DNA of 64,000 bases from Liopterus haemorrhoidalis (GCA_963971575.1 OZ020616.1:26144306-26208305), one strand, 5' to 3'. Shown: positions 35,140-45,593, counted from the first letter of the stretch. Notes: a model not told the origin generated them from the letters alone. Made by a program: numbers and translations.

Positions 35140-36019
35140 ATTAAAAGCAATATTACTGATTAAAGAAAATTCTGAAGAAAACTGTGAGAATTTTTATAAA
35201 ATGCTTCAAAGCTAAAAAGTCCTACTCAAAAAGATCCATAGTTCGGAAAAATATAAAAAGTTTTCTACTAAGTAATTTTAATTGACAAATTTAGAATTCA
35301 TTTAAAAAATACTGTGATCTTAATAACGTTTCTTTTAATAATATAAGTTATTTAATAATATAAGTTAATCTGTGATTGAAAATTTTTATTTATTATAAAT
35401 TATAAATATATATGGTATACAATTTGTATTAAAAAAAATAATAATTAGACAATTATATTTGATATTTGAATAATAAAGCCCCCCTCCACCGTATTTGAGT
35501 TCCTTTCAGCACCATCAGTTATGTCACCAGGCCGATAGTATCAATTCCAAAAAGTGACACTGAAGAAAGTGGCTATTAAATTCAATAATAAATAAGCAAT
35601 CGTTGCAATTTGGCAATTCATACAAACATCATGGACTTCGGCTTGGGAACCATGTAAGATACCCACTTCAGGCTTAGGAACATAGGATGAGCTGCCCAAT
35701 CATTGCCTTGGGAACCGGACAGATACCCACACAATGCTTTGGAACCTTAACGAAGAAACCAAACTAGAGGCTTGGGATCCTCAACCAAGAAACCCACCCG
35801 TGGCTGGCATTGCACGGCTATCGGGCGTGAACCCTATGGCGATGGGGTTACTGGTTCAAGTTTCTGAACTGGTAGTGAGAATGTCACCATGGATCAACAC
35901 AATTTAGGTACTTACAATGCCTGTATAAAACAAACAAGATGAAAAATAATGGAATGCATGCGATATTGCGATATCAGCATCTGATAGAAACGTTCTGAAC
36001 ATAAAGTACATAAGGGATA
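35140..36019. other. Interior of the long-TIR element, no gene
   Basis: It contains a low-order repeat of 'cttgggaacc'/'agatacccac' phrases at about 35635-35800. A loosely tRNA B-box-like 'actggttcaagtttc' is near 35850. Nothing firmly identifiable. Confidence 0.45.
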
Positions 36020-36721
36020 AACCCTATTTCTTAGGCCTTATATACCAGGGATGAAAAACCAATCCTACTTTTTTAGGGGGTTTAAAACATGCTCTTTCTA
36101 ATGAAAATAATTTAAAACAGTTTCCAGAAGGCATATTTTTGTAAAAGTGGGCTAAATATACCCTGTTTTTAGCATTTTCACAAAAATCCTCAACTTTACA
36201 CTCAATTCCTGAACTAATAAAAAATATTAGGATTGTGAAATTTTGTATTCGTTAACCTTGTATTGATAAGTTATTATGTGCAAAATTTCACGTTAATCGT
36301 ACCTTTACTTTCAGAGGTATAAAAAGCCAAATTTTTAAATTTTTTCGAGTTGCAAATTTTTAGGCCAAGTTTGATTTAGATTTTCTTCACGGAAATCGCT
36401 CATGAAGATTTGGTTATTATTTTGTTTAATAGAGCGCAAAAAGTTGTATAAGTTGGCAAAGTTTTGTTTCTCTCAACAAAATATTGCCAGAGATACTGTG
36501 TCTCAAAGTTGCCGAAATCTCGGAGTCATACCATAGAAGGCTGCGGTATTGGGTCAAACAAATTACTAAATCTCAGCAAGTATTGCATGGATGAACGTAA
36601 AACTTTACGAATGTTCGTTGTGGACATGTGTGAATGTCCATAAAAAATTTCATCGAAATCTGTGATGGTCGAGCAGGGCACTTCTCTGAAATCAGACCAC
36701 TTGACATGGAATGACCCTATA

Positions 36722-37435
36722 GTTAGATGATTAACTGAAACAGATAAATCGATTATTACAATCATTCGATTAATTGTTGCCATATCCAGCAACAACACTT
36801 TGTTAATGAACTAAACGATAAAGTTTGCAAACTAAATGTCGTACAATCAAAAAATTTATGTTCAGTGTGAATTTTTACATATTTCAGGATTTTATAGATA
36901 TTTAGTAAGTATAAGAAGTCAACAAAATGCTATTAATCATTTTTATTCGTTATTTGAATACTAAGAGCTTCCATTTAAGTTTTTAAACAAAATTTAAATA
37001 ACTAAGCTAAATGTAGCTAAAAATTCGTCGATTTTTTTTGCATTTGCCTCTTCTTCAGGCCTTCATTAAATTAATAAGAAATAAATTGATAAATCACTTC
37101 TTTTTTGAATTTCAGAAACGTATTTCTCACTATTAACAATTTGATTTATAAGTATTTCACTAATATAAATGACTTATTCCTCTTTGATACCTTAAAACGA
37201 AAAAACTAAAGATATTCAAACAATAGGTTGAATCATGACGTATATTAATAAGCGAAGCCTACTGAATGCTATACTAAATCCTCAATACATGAACTCCATT
37301 CTCAGTAAAAGAAAACACATTTTTAATTTCTTTTTTTTTTTTCACTTCCTTAGCTAGAAATACAAAAAATCCATAACATTACTAGCCATAATTTAGCCAT
37401 GAATTTAAAAATAATTAATTTCGCCAAGAACTCAA
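36722..37435. other. AT-rich DNA with no recognised gene
   Basis: Apart from one cgattaat cluster at 36745-36775, I see no repeat family or coding sequence. Confidence 0.5.
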
Positions 37436-37446
37436 AAACATTCATT

Positions 37447-37720
37447 TGTTGTAATCGGCTCTATGACATTTTGTTAAGTTATATAAAGGCATACAATGTA
37501 AATGTTCTCCCCGGTAAAGACTGATATAGCCGATGTGTTTATATGTGTGTCCCATTAAAATAACTCACTAACTACAAAGTTTAGTAAATTATCCACAATC
37601 GACAACGAACAACGTATTAAATTTAGAGGTCTGAATGGTTCCTCGTCTTACCAAACGACAAACTTGTTACTGGCAATCAACAGAACACAAGCTACAGCCT
37701 GCAATCTATTAATTTAAGAG
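37447..37720. repeat. Dispersed repeat, copy A (possible solo LTR)
   Basis: It starts tgttgtaatcggc and contains a TATA-like gttatataaaggcata. It ends near cctgcaatctattaatttaag. It closely matches 39052-39210 plus 44503-44604 (copy B), which is split by an LTR retrotransposon. The TG start and TATA box would suit an LTR, but no primer-binding site was found. Confidence 0.65.
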
Positions 37721-39040
37721 CTCTGAACGCAGCTTTAGAGTTTTTCAGTATTTTCCAAAAACGAAATCTGATCAAAAATTCTTCTCTACTTTTCTGGTTT
37801 AGATTAATGTACATTAATTAGAATTTTTTTCAGATTTTTTGTTTGATATCTTTGCGTTAAAGGGTGCAGGACAGTGATTTATTTAGTACATTTTTGGAAA
37901 AAATCGTATTAAAATTAAAAAAAAAAAAAATGAAAACCTACTTTTTGTTCCTTAATCTACGTCTTAAGAGCTTTCTTTTGATACCACATAATAAATTCAA
38001 ATATATATGTATATATATTCAGTACATAAACAATGAACCCCATCAGTTTTTGGTTTAATATATATATTTCTAGAGTGCAAGTGCGTTAGTTAATTACTCT
38101 AGTGTTATTAGTAAATCTTTCTGGATGTTATCCACTAAAATTATTTTAGCTTGAAACAACTACTAACAATTTTGCTTATTTTATCCGAATCTTATACTTA
38201 CATAAATATAGTTTAAATATTTATTTTAATAACGTTTTCATGATTCTGCAAATGGAAATTGAATAAAACAGACAAAATAATAACCTCAATGACGTTTATT
38301 TACAACACATTAGCTACAGTTCCTATCAGATTTTAGTTTTGTTACTGAACATAATTTTATTCAAAAATTGCAGTATAACTCTATATTATTCAGTACTTTT
38401 AGTGTATTGCCTACGCCTATGTTTTTCTTCTTCCTCCTACAAACTTCTTGCGATGACTGGCTATAACAATCCATCTGCGCAGCACAATGAGATCTGCTAT
38501 GTTAAGGCACCCGGTCTTTAAGGGCAATCTCTTCCATGTATTAAATTAAAACTACCTACTTTCACGGATCTCTTATTTTTACGCAGAATTTCTGTCCCAT
38601 TAATTTTTATGGGTATAGATTTAAGTACTTATTTAAATGTGTTTTTTTTTATTCTTATGTATATTATTGTTTTAAGTCTGTGGAATTATTAGATCTGCAG
38701 GATTTTAAATAAAAAATGCCAGTGTTAAGCTGCGTTCAGAGCTCTTTAAATTAATAGACTATAGACTGTATGTTGTGGATATGTTTAATAGATTGTTAGA
38801 GAGAGTTAATAGATTATAGAACGCTACGTCGAACGTTAACGACGTAGCGTTTACAGCTTAAAAATTAGTGAGTTACGAATAGCGCGACATCTGTGTGTCT
38901 TTAAACCAACTACGGTGGCTTCGTAAAATGTCTTTTATCTATTATCGTTTTCCTAATTCTGCTGTTCTAGATTTTTACTAACTTAAGCTAATTACCTAAA
39001 TTGATCATATTTACTGTTCGTCTTTGTAATTTTGGGCTAG
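37721..39040. repeat. Segment bounded by inverted gagctctgaacgcagctt blocks
   Basis: taagagctctgaacgcagct at about 37717 recurs inverted near 38728-38760. The similarity extends outward into copy A sequence (about 50 imperfect bases). It may be a ~1.05-kb non-autonomous DNA element. No gene inside. A run of AT microsatellite sequence lies near 37998-38060. Confidence 0.45.
38820..38851. repeat. Perfect 12-bp-stem hairpin
   Basis: aacgctacgtcg and cgacgtagcgtt are exact complements around aacgttaa. It is GC-richer than its surroundings. Confidence 0.8.
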
Positions 39041-39051
39041 ATTTGTTGTAA

Positions 39052-39210
39052 TCGGCGCTATGACATTTTGTTATGTTATATAAAGGCATACACTGTAAAC
39101 GTCCTTCCCGCTATAGACTGAGATAGCCAATGTGTTTATATGTCTGTATCATTAAAATAACTCACTAACTACAAAGTTTAGAAAACTATCTACAATCGAC
39201 AACGAGGAAC
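39052..39210. repeat. Dispersed repeat, copy B, left part
   Basis: Homologous to 37447-37620 (tgttgtaatcggcgctatga onward). It is interrupted after 'caacgaggaac' by the LTR retrotransposon; the remainder is at 44503-44604. Confidence 0.8.
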
Positions 39211-40190
39211 TGCGACGCTCCTACCTCGATACCCTTTGTACTCTCAGGCAGGTAGTGGAGTTCGGTCGCAAATGACGCTTACCTGTACTCGTTCAGTTAT
39301 GTTATTCGGGCGCCAACCGATTGCTCGGATTTCTCAGTGGAGCGAGGTCCGGGTTCCAAGATAACACACACACTCTCTCTCTCATAGGCACACACCAAAG
39401 AAAACAGCAGATACTTTTAACCCGGATTTATTTTATCTCAACCGTATATTACAACAAAAAAACACAAAAATAATATAATAATACATTCAATGGTGGGATT
39501 CTCCGTCCCTGGTCCTCTGTTGGGGCGTCCTTCGTGGGCGACGGGGACTCTGCAAAGAAACAAACCCCCCTCTCTCTCGCGACACTCTATCCGCGTGAGA
39601 AGCGATACGTCTGGCGAAGCTGGAACGGACGCAACTTTGCCAGCGCGCAACGCTTCCCAATGCCTGTCTAAACCCCCACCCTTGGGCTAGAGCAAGATCT
39701 CCCCCACCCTGCTCTGTCCGTGGTATGAAGTATTGCACCCGGCCTTAGCTGGAACGGACGCAAGCCTTAGCAGGGCGCAACACTTCAAGACCAACACAAA
39801 TGCTCCCCTTTTCCCCTCAAAAAGAAAACAACAATCCCTCGCGGCACTCGAGCAGCGTGGGAAGTGATACGTCTGGCGAAGCTGGAACAGACACAAACTC
39901 TGCCAGTACGCAACACTTCCAAATGCTAGTCCACTATTGTCCGTGATGAAGGAAGCGGGGTGTCTGTCGATGCTGGAACAGACACAGCAGAGCCAGAACA
40001 CAACACTTCAAAAATCACAAAACAATATAGACAAAATACAATCGACAAAAATCAGATAATAAATTAACCACAAAATTTACTTACTCGTATATTCACTCGG
40101 ATATTGCAGAGGTTCACTACCTCTGCTCGAAGATGCCTTATTTGAAATTCCCCTGTGAGGTCCTATACATGAAAATACCTATGTGCCACC

Positions 40191-40440
40191 GAGAGGCAAG
40201 CATGTTCGGTCAGCGCCATCTGTTAGTGTAAAAGACAACTGCTGCGGGAGGTCGAGGGAGGTCGATGTCTCCACTGGTCCTTACGCTAGCGAGAGGTAAG
40301 GATGTTCGGTCAGCGCCATCTGTTAGTGTAAAAGACAACTGCTGCGTGAAGTCGAGGGAGGTCGATGTCTCCACTGGTCCTTACGCTAGCGAGAGGTAAG
40401 GATGTTCGGTCAGCGCCATCTGTTAGGTGTAAAAGGCAAC
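40191..40440. repeat. Threefold 100-bp repeat in the 3' LTR
   Basis: cagcgccatctgttag occurs at 40211, 40311 and 40411, exactly 100 bases apart, each in a unit starting gagaggcaagcatgttcggt (or a close variant). The same triplet lies in the other LTR at 43994, 44094 and 44194. The motif's reverse complement, ctaacagatggcgctg, resembles the CTCF consensus. Confidence 0.85.
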
Positions 40441-40589
40441 TACCTCCTCACAGGAAAATTTCAAAAAAAACAAAAAAGAAATTCAGGAATTTAATTTAAA
40501 AAAAATTTTATGGCCGATTAAAATTTTAATTTTATTAAAATAATTTGGGATAGGCCCCAACCTATCCCAAAAACAAAAAAAAATATTTC

Positions 40590-40675
40590 GACCCTCCAAG
40601 GGGTGTCGAACCCGGGTCCCCCGAACGTCCATCAAATCTGCCAAGCATTAAGACCGCTCGACCATGCTCGCCTGG
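40590..40675 (-). other. tRNA-like module inside the 3' LTR
   Basis: On the minus strand, an A-box-like tggtcgagcgg (40664-40654) and a B-box-like gggttcgacac (40613-40603) are about 50 bases apart, as in a tRNA with a long variable arm (Ser/Leu type). Acceptor and T-stem pairing is incomplete, so it is probably a tRNA-derived or SINE-derived piece rather than a working tRNA. The twin lies at 44373-44458. Confidence 0.6.
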
Positions 40676-40762
40676 TTAAAAAATTTCAATTTTGGGACGA
40701 TCACTTGTGCATCATCACACTCTCCTCTTACTTCGCCCAAAAATGAAAAACAAAAACAGCGG

Positions 40763-42880
40763 CTATCGAGGATCCGGGGGTATCGTGATCCATGTCCCGG
40801 CCGCCAACCGCAAACGACAGCGCTTCTTCGGGTTCCAACCCTTGGGTCGCAACCGAGTGAGCAGCATCACTGCTCTCGTCGTGCGGCTGTCCCTGGGCCG
40901 GCCGGGATTATTCCGGTCCTCCTTCCTCTGGAGTGACGCGGGGGAAAACGGGGCAGCTCTCGGAGTTGGGGGTGGCGTCCTTTGACCTGGCGCCGGAGCC
41001 CGTCGTCGCGGCGGAGTCGATGGGGGCTCGTCCAACGCTCTCATCGGGTAGTCCGGCATCTCGTCTTGGGGGTGGGCGATGTAGCGCGTCCTGGTCACAC
41101 CTAGAGTCATCATAAAGTTACCTTTATGCCCTGGATGTGCATCTGCTTCAACGCCCTTCCTTGCGGGCTCGTGAACTCCACGACTTGTGGCGATTGTAGT
41201 CGCGTGACGGTCCATGGTCCCGAATACCTTGGGGCCATTTCCGCGGCAAACCCTTTTCCTCCTGGGGAGAGGGGTCGTTTGCAACGCCTCACAGCTTCGC
41301 CGACGCGAGGTTTCCAACCTCTGGAACTCGCTCCCGGCCGCTGGCCTGACTGTTAAGCAAGACGTCTCCTTGCTTGCTCCGAGCTTACTTTTTCCATGTG
41401 AAAAGTCGAGCTTCAGGCGCCAGGCCCTAATGGCGTCCATACCTAGTATCATTGATACTGGTAGCCCTGGTAAGCAGAACCATTCGATCCGTCGGCAGAT
41501 TCCTTCGATCACGGCTCTCATTTCCCAGGGGCCCTGGGCTGTCACCACCTCACCGTTCGGTAGCAGGACCTCTAATCCCTGCTCCTGTCTCGCCGTGGCT
41601 CCATTCTTTATGCAGTGTTCCAGGAGCGTCTCGTCGACGTACGACCGGCAGGATCCGGTGTCCACCAAAGCGTGGACGGCCCGTCCTTTTATCTCGACCT
41701 CCTGGAATACTCGGTCGTCCCTCCGTGTGGACTGGAGGGATATCACTTGCGTCGCTCCGCTCCCTGGTTGCGAGCCCCTGCTTCCGTTTTCCGGGTGAGC
41801 AAGGCGGCAGTTGCAGGCGTCGGACGTGAGGCCGTCGTGGCCACACCGGTGACAGAACTGCCTCAGGGAGTTCGGACATAGCCGGGCGCTATGCCCCCGT
41901 TGACTGCATCTCCAACAGTCTCGTTTGGGGTCGTAATCCCTGTTTACTGGTGCTTGCTCGCGGGGTTGGCGGGCCACCTCCTCGGTAGCGGTCAACGAGG
42001 CCGGTTTCTTCAGGACCTGGCGGTTCAGGTCTCTCTGCAGCTTCTCATATTCCTCGATTGACTGCAGGAGCCCGTTTAGGTCGGAGAAATCCCTCCTCCG
42101 TATATATTGCCTGTATTCCGGCAGAAGATTATTATACAGCCGATATAGCTGTTGTTCACTGCTTAATTGTCCATGGCGACGCATCAGCGTTTGCAGGTCA
42201 ATGCAGTATTCCCTGCCGCGCTCCCCTTGGCGTTGGAGACGTTTCCCTGCTTCTTCCTCTAGCCGCATCCGATAGTCACTGGGCCAGTAGAACGCCTTAA
42301 AATCCTTCTCAAAATCCGCCCAGGTGTTCCATGAGCCCCGACTGTTCCGGCTCCACAACAATACCGTACCCTTCAAGAGTTCGGATACAGCCACCAGGAG
42401 TTGAGAATCCTCGAGCCCGTATGACTCCTTCAGCTCGTGAAGGCGTTCTAAAAATGCGATGGGGTCGGCCCGACCGTCGAACGAGACGTTCCACTTGCGG
42501 ACGACCTCACATCCGTGCCTACTGTTCCGGCTCAGGTCCAGCACATGGTGTCCTGCCGTAGAGTCCTGCACGCCCGATGTCGAATTACGCGGGGCGGACA
42601 GTACCGGTGGTCTCTCTCGTTTCGGGGTGCTCGCCTGGACAGCGGTGTGTTGGTCGGCCACTTGTATTGCCTGCCTGGCAAATTTGGCCAGCCAAGCCCT
42701 CTGTTCTTCAGGGGTGCCGGAGGTATCCTGGCCGTATTTTCTCAGTTCAGCCTCCACTTCCTGTGGACTGAACCGGTTCACCCATTCGGGTGTTGAGACG
42801 ACTTCGTTGTCCATCATGCTGGACTCGTCCCCCATGTACCACTTTCCACTCGCGGTTTCGGGCACACCTGTCTCTGGCAT
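40763..42880 (-). CDS. gag: Gag-protease polyprotein of the LTR element, truncated Pol
   Basis: A single long frame; the start is taken at the ATG 42880-42878, because the frame further upstream is primer-site and poly-A sequence. Gag: a capsid-type domain (FDGRADPIAFLERLHELKES, LLKGTVLLWSRNSRGSWNTW) and a matrix-like start. Two zinc knuckles follow: CWRCSQRGHSARLCP and CHRCGHDGLTSDAC. Aspartic protease: ALVDTGSCRSYVDE and later MILGMDAIRAW (a G-M-D flap-end motif). After about nucleotide 41400 the frame no longer resembles Pol; it crosses a deletion junction and reads the remaining integrase end out of frame, giving a Pro/Arg-rich tail. The product could form particles and mature them, but cannot reverse-transcribe or integrate alone. 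Confidence 0.85.
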   Translation of the reverse strand: MPETGVPETASGKWYMGDESSMMDNEVVSTPEWVNRFSPQEVEAELRKYGQDTSGTPEEQRAWLAKFARQAIQVADQHTAVQASTPKRERPPVLSAPRNSTSGVQDSTAGHHVLDLSRNSRHGCEVVRKWNVSFDGRADPIAFLERLHELKESYGLEDSQLLVAVSELLKGTVLLWSRNSRGSWNTWADFEKDFKAFYWPSDYRMRLEEEAGKRLQRQGERGREYCIDLQTLMRRHGQLSSEQQLYRLYNNLLPEYRQYIRRRDFSDLNGLLQSIEEYEKLQRDLNRQVLKKPASLTATEEVARQPREQAPVNRDYDPKRDCWRCSQRGHSARLCPNSLRQFCHRCGHDGLTSDACNCRLAHPENGSRGSQPGSGATQVISLQSTRRDDRVFQEVEIKGRAVHALVDTGSCRSYVDETLLEHCIKNGATARQEQGLEVLLPNGEVVTAQGPWEMRAVIEGICRRIEWFCLPGLPVSMILGMDAIRAWRLKLDFSHGKSKLGASKETSCLTVRPAAGSEFQRLETSRRRSCEALQTTPLPRRKRVCRGNGPKVFGTMDRHATTIATSRGVHEPARKGVEADAHPGHKGNFMMTLGVTRTRYIAHPQDEMPDYPMRALDEPPSTPPRRRAPAPGQRTPPPTPRAAPFSPASLQRKEDRNNPGRPRDSRTTRAVMLLTRLRPKGWNPKKRCRLRLAAGTWITIPPDPR
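41110..41355 (-). pseudogene. Integrase C-terminal remnant
   Basis: In another frame than the Gag ORF, the minus strand encodes WKPRVGEAV, then KGFAAEMAPRYSGPWTVTRL and a Val-Glu-Phe stretch, ending at a stop near 41110. This is the SH3-like (GPY/F-type) end of gypsy integrases. Its survival marks the right border of a large internal deletion that removed reverse transcriptase, RNase H and the integrase core. Confidence 0.75.
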
Positions 42881-42970
42881 CACTCTTGATGCCCAAGTTT
42901 CTGTTTCTTTGGTGTGCGGTCGTGTGTGTGTGTGTGTTAACCTCGCTTCCTTATAAAGTTTTTTTTTTTT

Positions 42971-42990
42971 GAGTCCCTGCTCGGGCGCCA
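42971..42990 (-). other. Primer-binding site, tRNA-Lys-like
   Basis: On the minus strand TGGCGCCCGAGCAGGGACTC lies three bases after the 5' LTR. It matches the complement of the tRNA-Lys(UUU) 3' end used by many retroelements, apart from G for A at position 11. Confidence 0.88.
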
Positions 42991-42993
42991 AAT

Positions 42994-44502
42994 TGCGACG
43001 CTCCTACCTCGATACCCTTTGTACTCTCAGGCAGGTAGTGGAGTTCGGTCGCAAATGACGCTTACCTGTACTCGTTCAGTTATGTTATTCGGGCGCCAAC
43101 CGATTGCTCGGATTTCTCAGTGGAGCGAGGTCCGGGTTCCAAGATAACACACACACTCTCTCTCTCATAGGCACACACCAAAGAAAACAGCAGATACTTT
43201 TAACCCGGATTTATTTTATCTCAACCGTATATTACAACAAAAAAACACAAAAATAATATAATAATACATTCAATGGTGGGATTCTCCGTCCCTGGTCCTC
43301 TGTTGGGGCGTCCTTCGTGGGCGACGGGGACTCTGCAAAGAAACAAACCCCCCTCTCTCTCGCGACACTCTATCCGCGTGAGAAGCGATACGTCTGGCGA
43401 AGCTGGAACGGACGCAACTTTGCCAGCGCGCAACGCTTCCCAATGCCTGTCTAAACCCCCACCCTTGGGCTAGAGCAAGATCTCCCCCACCCTGCTCTGT
43501 CCGTGGTATGAAGTATTGCACCCGGCCTTAGCTGGAACGGACGCAAGCCTTAGCAGGGCGCAACACTTCAAGACCAACACAAATGCTCCCCTTTTCCCCT
43601 CAAAAAGAAAACAACAATCCCTCGCGGCACTCGAGCAGCGTGGGAAGTGATACGTCTGGCGAAGCTGGAACAGACACAAACTCTGCCAGTACGCAACACT
43701 TCCAAATGCTAGTCCACTATTGTCCGTGATGAAGGAAGCGGGGTGTCTGTCGATGCTGGAACAGACACAGCAGAGCCAGAACACAACACTTCAAAAATCA
43801 CAAAACAATATAGACAAAATACAATCGACAAAAATCAGATAATAAATTAACCACAAAATTTACTTACTCGTATATTCACTCGGATATTGCAGAGGTTCAC
43901 TACCTCTGCTCGAAGATGCCTTATTTGAAATTCCCCTGTGAGGTCCTATACATGAAAATACCTATGTGCCACCGAGAGGCAAGCATGTTCGGTCAGCGCC
44001 ATCTGTTAGTGTAAAAGACAACTGCTGCGGGAGGTCGAGGGAGGTCGATGTCTCCACTGGTCCTTACGCTAGCGAGAGGTAAGGATGTTCGGTCAGCGCC
44101 ATCTGTTAGTGTAAAAGACAACTGCTGCGTGAAGTCGAGGGAGGTCGATGTCTCCACTGGTCCTTACGCTAGCGAGAGGTAAGGATGTTCGGTCAGCGCC
44201 ATCTGTTAGGTGTAAAAGGCAACTACCTCCTCACAGGAAAATTTCAAAAAAAACAAAAAAGAAATTCAGGAATTTAATTTAAAAAAAATTTTATGGCCGA
44301 TTAAAATTTTAATTTTATTAAAATAATTTGGGATAGGCCCCAACCTATCCCAAAAACAAAAAAAAATATTTCGACCCTCCAAGGGGTGTCGAACCCGGGT
44401 CCCCCGAACGTCCATCAAATCTGCCAAGCATTAAGACCGCTCGACTATGCTCGCCTGGTTAAAAAATTTCAATTTTGGGACGATCACTTGTGCATCATCA
44501 CA
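42994..44502 (-). repeat. 5' LTR of the gag-protease element
   Basis: 1509 bp, unusually long. Read on the minus strand it contains, in order: a tRNA-like module; a threefold ~100-bp repeat with cagatggcgctg motifs; four degenerate repeats of a 'gaagctggaacggacgcaa' theme; and the regulatory/R end near 43200, where 'aataaa'-containing sequence occurs. It ends GTCGCA. Confidence 0.93.
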
Positions 44503-44604
44503 GAACGTATTAAATTTAGGGGTCTGAACAGTTGCTTGTCTTACCATATGACAAACTCGTTACTGGCAATCAACAGAACATAAGCCTACAATCTATTAAT
44601 TTAA
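44503..44604. repeat. Dispersed repeat, copy B, right part
   Basis: It continues copy A homology (gaacgtattaaatttagggg, then tactggcaatcaacagaaca) after the LTR retrotransposon, to aatctattaatttaag. Confidence 0.8.
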
Positions 44605-45095
44605 GATTTCTTAAACGATCTTGTGTTTGGACTAATATGATGTTGACTTTTCGGAGATGTATCTGTAACTAACTAATGTTGCTAACAAGAAGGTCGTTTA
44701 TCGTAGTAACCAGATGGTTTATAACATCTTTGGGGTAAAAATAATCTCTTAAGTGAAGGAAAAACACGTGACTATTTGCAAAATATAAAACTTGTAAAAT
44801 AACCAAGGTTGTAAAATAAATGGAATCGTAAAAATACTTTTGTACTATGTGAAACCCGAAGGAAATTAGTAATAAAATATAATTCGGGCACCTCCATTAC
44901 AAGGGTCGTTAACCATCTGCTGCCACAAGTGTATTGTAAACAACAAACATTAAATTTATATAAATAATAATTTATGTGGTGAAGGAATTTTATATACAAC
45001 AAGATGGGGCATTTTCCCATTTTTATTGCAATTTTTAGGGCTTATCTGCTTGAAACTTACCTAAACAGATGTATCGGACGAAAAGGCAATAAGTA
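44605..45095. other. No recognised gene
   Basis: AT-rich, with only short chance frames. Confidence 0.5.
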
Positions 45096-45103
45096 CCCTA
45101 GGC

Positions 45104-45237
45104 CAGGGGTCGGCAGACCGCGGCTCGCGAGCCGTATGCGGCTCTTTGAGGACATTCGTGTGGTTCTCTTTAAAATATTTCCAGATGCCGTAAAGGGTGA
45201 ATTTGGCTCTTTGGCTTCTAAAGTTTATCGGCCCCTG
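45104..45237. mobile_element. hAT-type MITE (134 bp)
   Basis: It starts CAGGGGTCGGCAGACCGCGG and ends cggcccctg. The 8-bp flanks CCCTAGGC (45096-45103) and CCCTAGGT (45238-45245) match at seven of eight bases. The GC-rich 'cggctcgcgagccg' core is a palindrome. Non-coding. Confidence 0.85.
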
Positions 45238-45593
45238 CCCTAGGTGTTTAACGATAATGTCGGATTTAACGCCATTAATTTTTTTGTTTTTAATAAGGAT
45301 AACTTAAAGATAAAATTTATGCCACAAAATCGACTATCGCTGAATTATGGCAAGTTACTGAAACAGAATGTGCAGCAATATCAACACATATCTTAGGTAA
45401 TGTATGCACTTCAGTTTCTAGATGATGTCAATTTTGGAGAACAATTTGAACACTTGCGTTAATGCATAATTTTTTCCCACATTTTTTATTCATTATAGAG
45501 ATACAAAATAGAATTTAGGAAAATAACCGTCTCAGTGAAGTTCCAACTATTAAAAATAGTTTTTTCAAAGAAAATATTTATATAAGAAGGGAA

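Larger units (their letters stand above)
32518..36719. mobile_element. DNA transposon with ~700-bp terminal inverted repeats
   Basis: The left arm 32518-33203 and right arm 36020-36719 are inverted copies with perhaps 90% identity. The tips are TAGGGTCATTCCAT and ATGGAATGACCCTA. TATA flanks both ends, so the target duplication is TA or TATA. The unique middle contains no intact gene but holds other insertions, including a hAT element. It is probably a non-autonomous Tc1/mariner-superfamily element, but the assignment rests on the flanks only. Confidence 0.8.
39211..40719 (-). repeat. 3' LTR of the gag-protease element
   Basis: Same length and content as the other LTR. The internal boundary on this side is '...catcatcaca|ctctcctctt'. 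Confidence 0.93.
39211..44502 (-). mobile_element. Non-autonomous gypsy-type LTR retrotransposon (gag-protease only)
   Basis: 5292 bp, reading right to left. The 1509-bp LTRs are TG...CA on the minus strand and differ by one base that I found (C at 40663, T at 44446). GAAC flanks both ends (39207-39210 and 44503-44506). Copy A at 37602 provides the approximate uninterrupted target. A lysine-tRNA primer site follows the 5' LTR. The only protein is Gag-protease, and the reverse transcriptase, RNase H and integrase core are deleted. It must be mobilised by a relative. The near-identical LTRs imply recent insertion. Confidence 0.95.

Noticed and set aside
39438..40001. ORFs of 66-104 codons within the LTR, repeated exactly at 43221-43784
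   Set aside because: They lie in non-coding LTR sequence and are duplicated only because the LTR is. Their Arg/Pro-rich composition reflects the repeats.
40590..40675. A functional tRNA gene
   Set aside because: The A and B boxes are fair, but acceptor and T-stem pairing is incomplete and the copy is embedded in an LTR.
40933..42972. Many plus-strand ORFs of 60-194 codons opposite the gag-protease frame
   Set aside because: They are shadows of the GC-rich minus-strand gene and have no family motifs.
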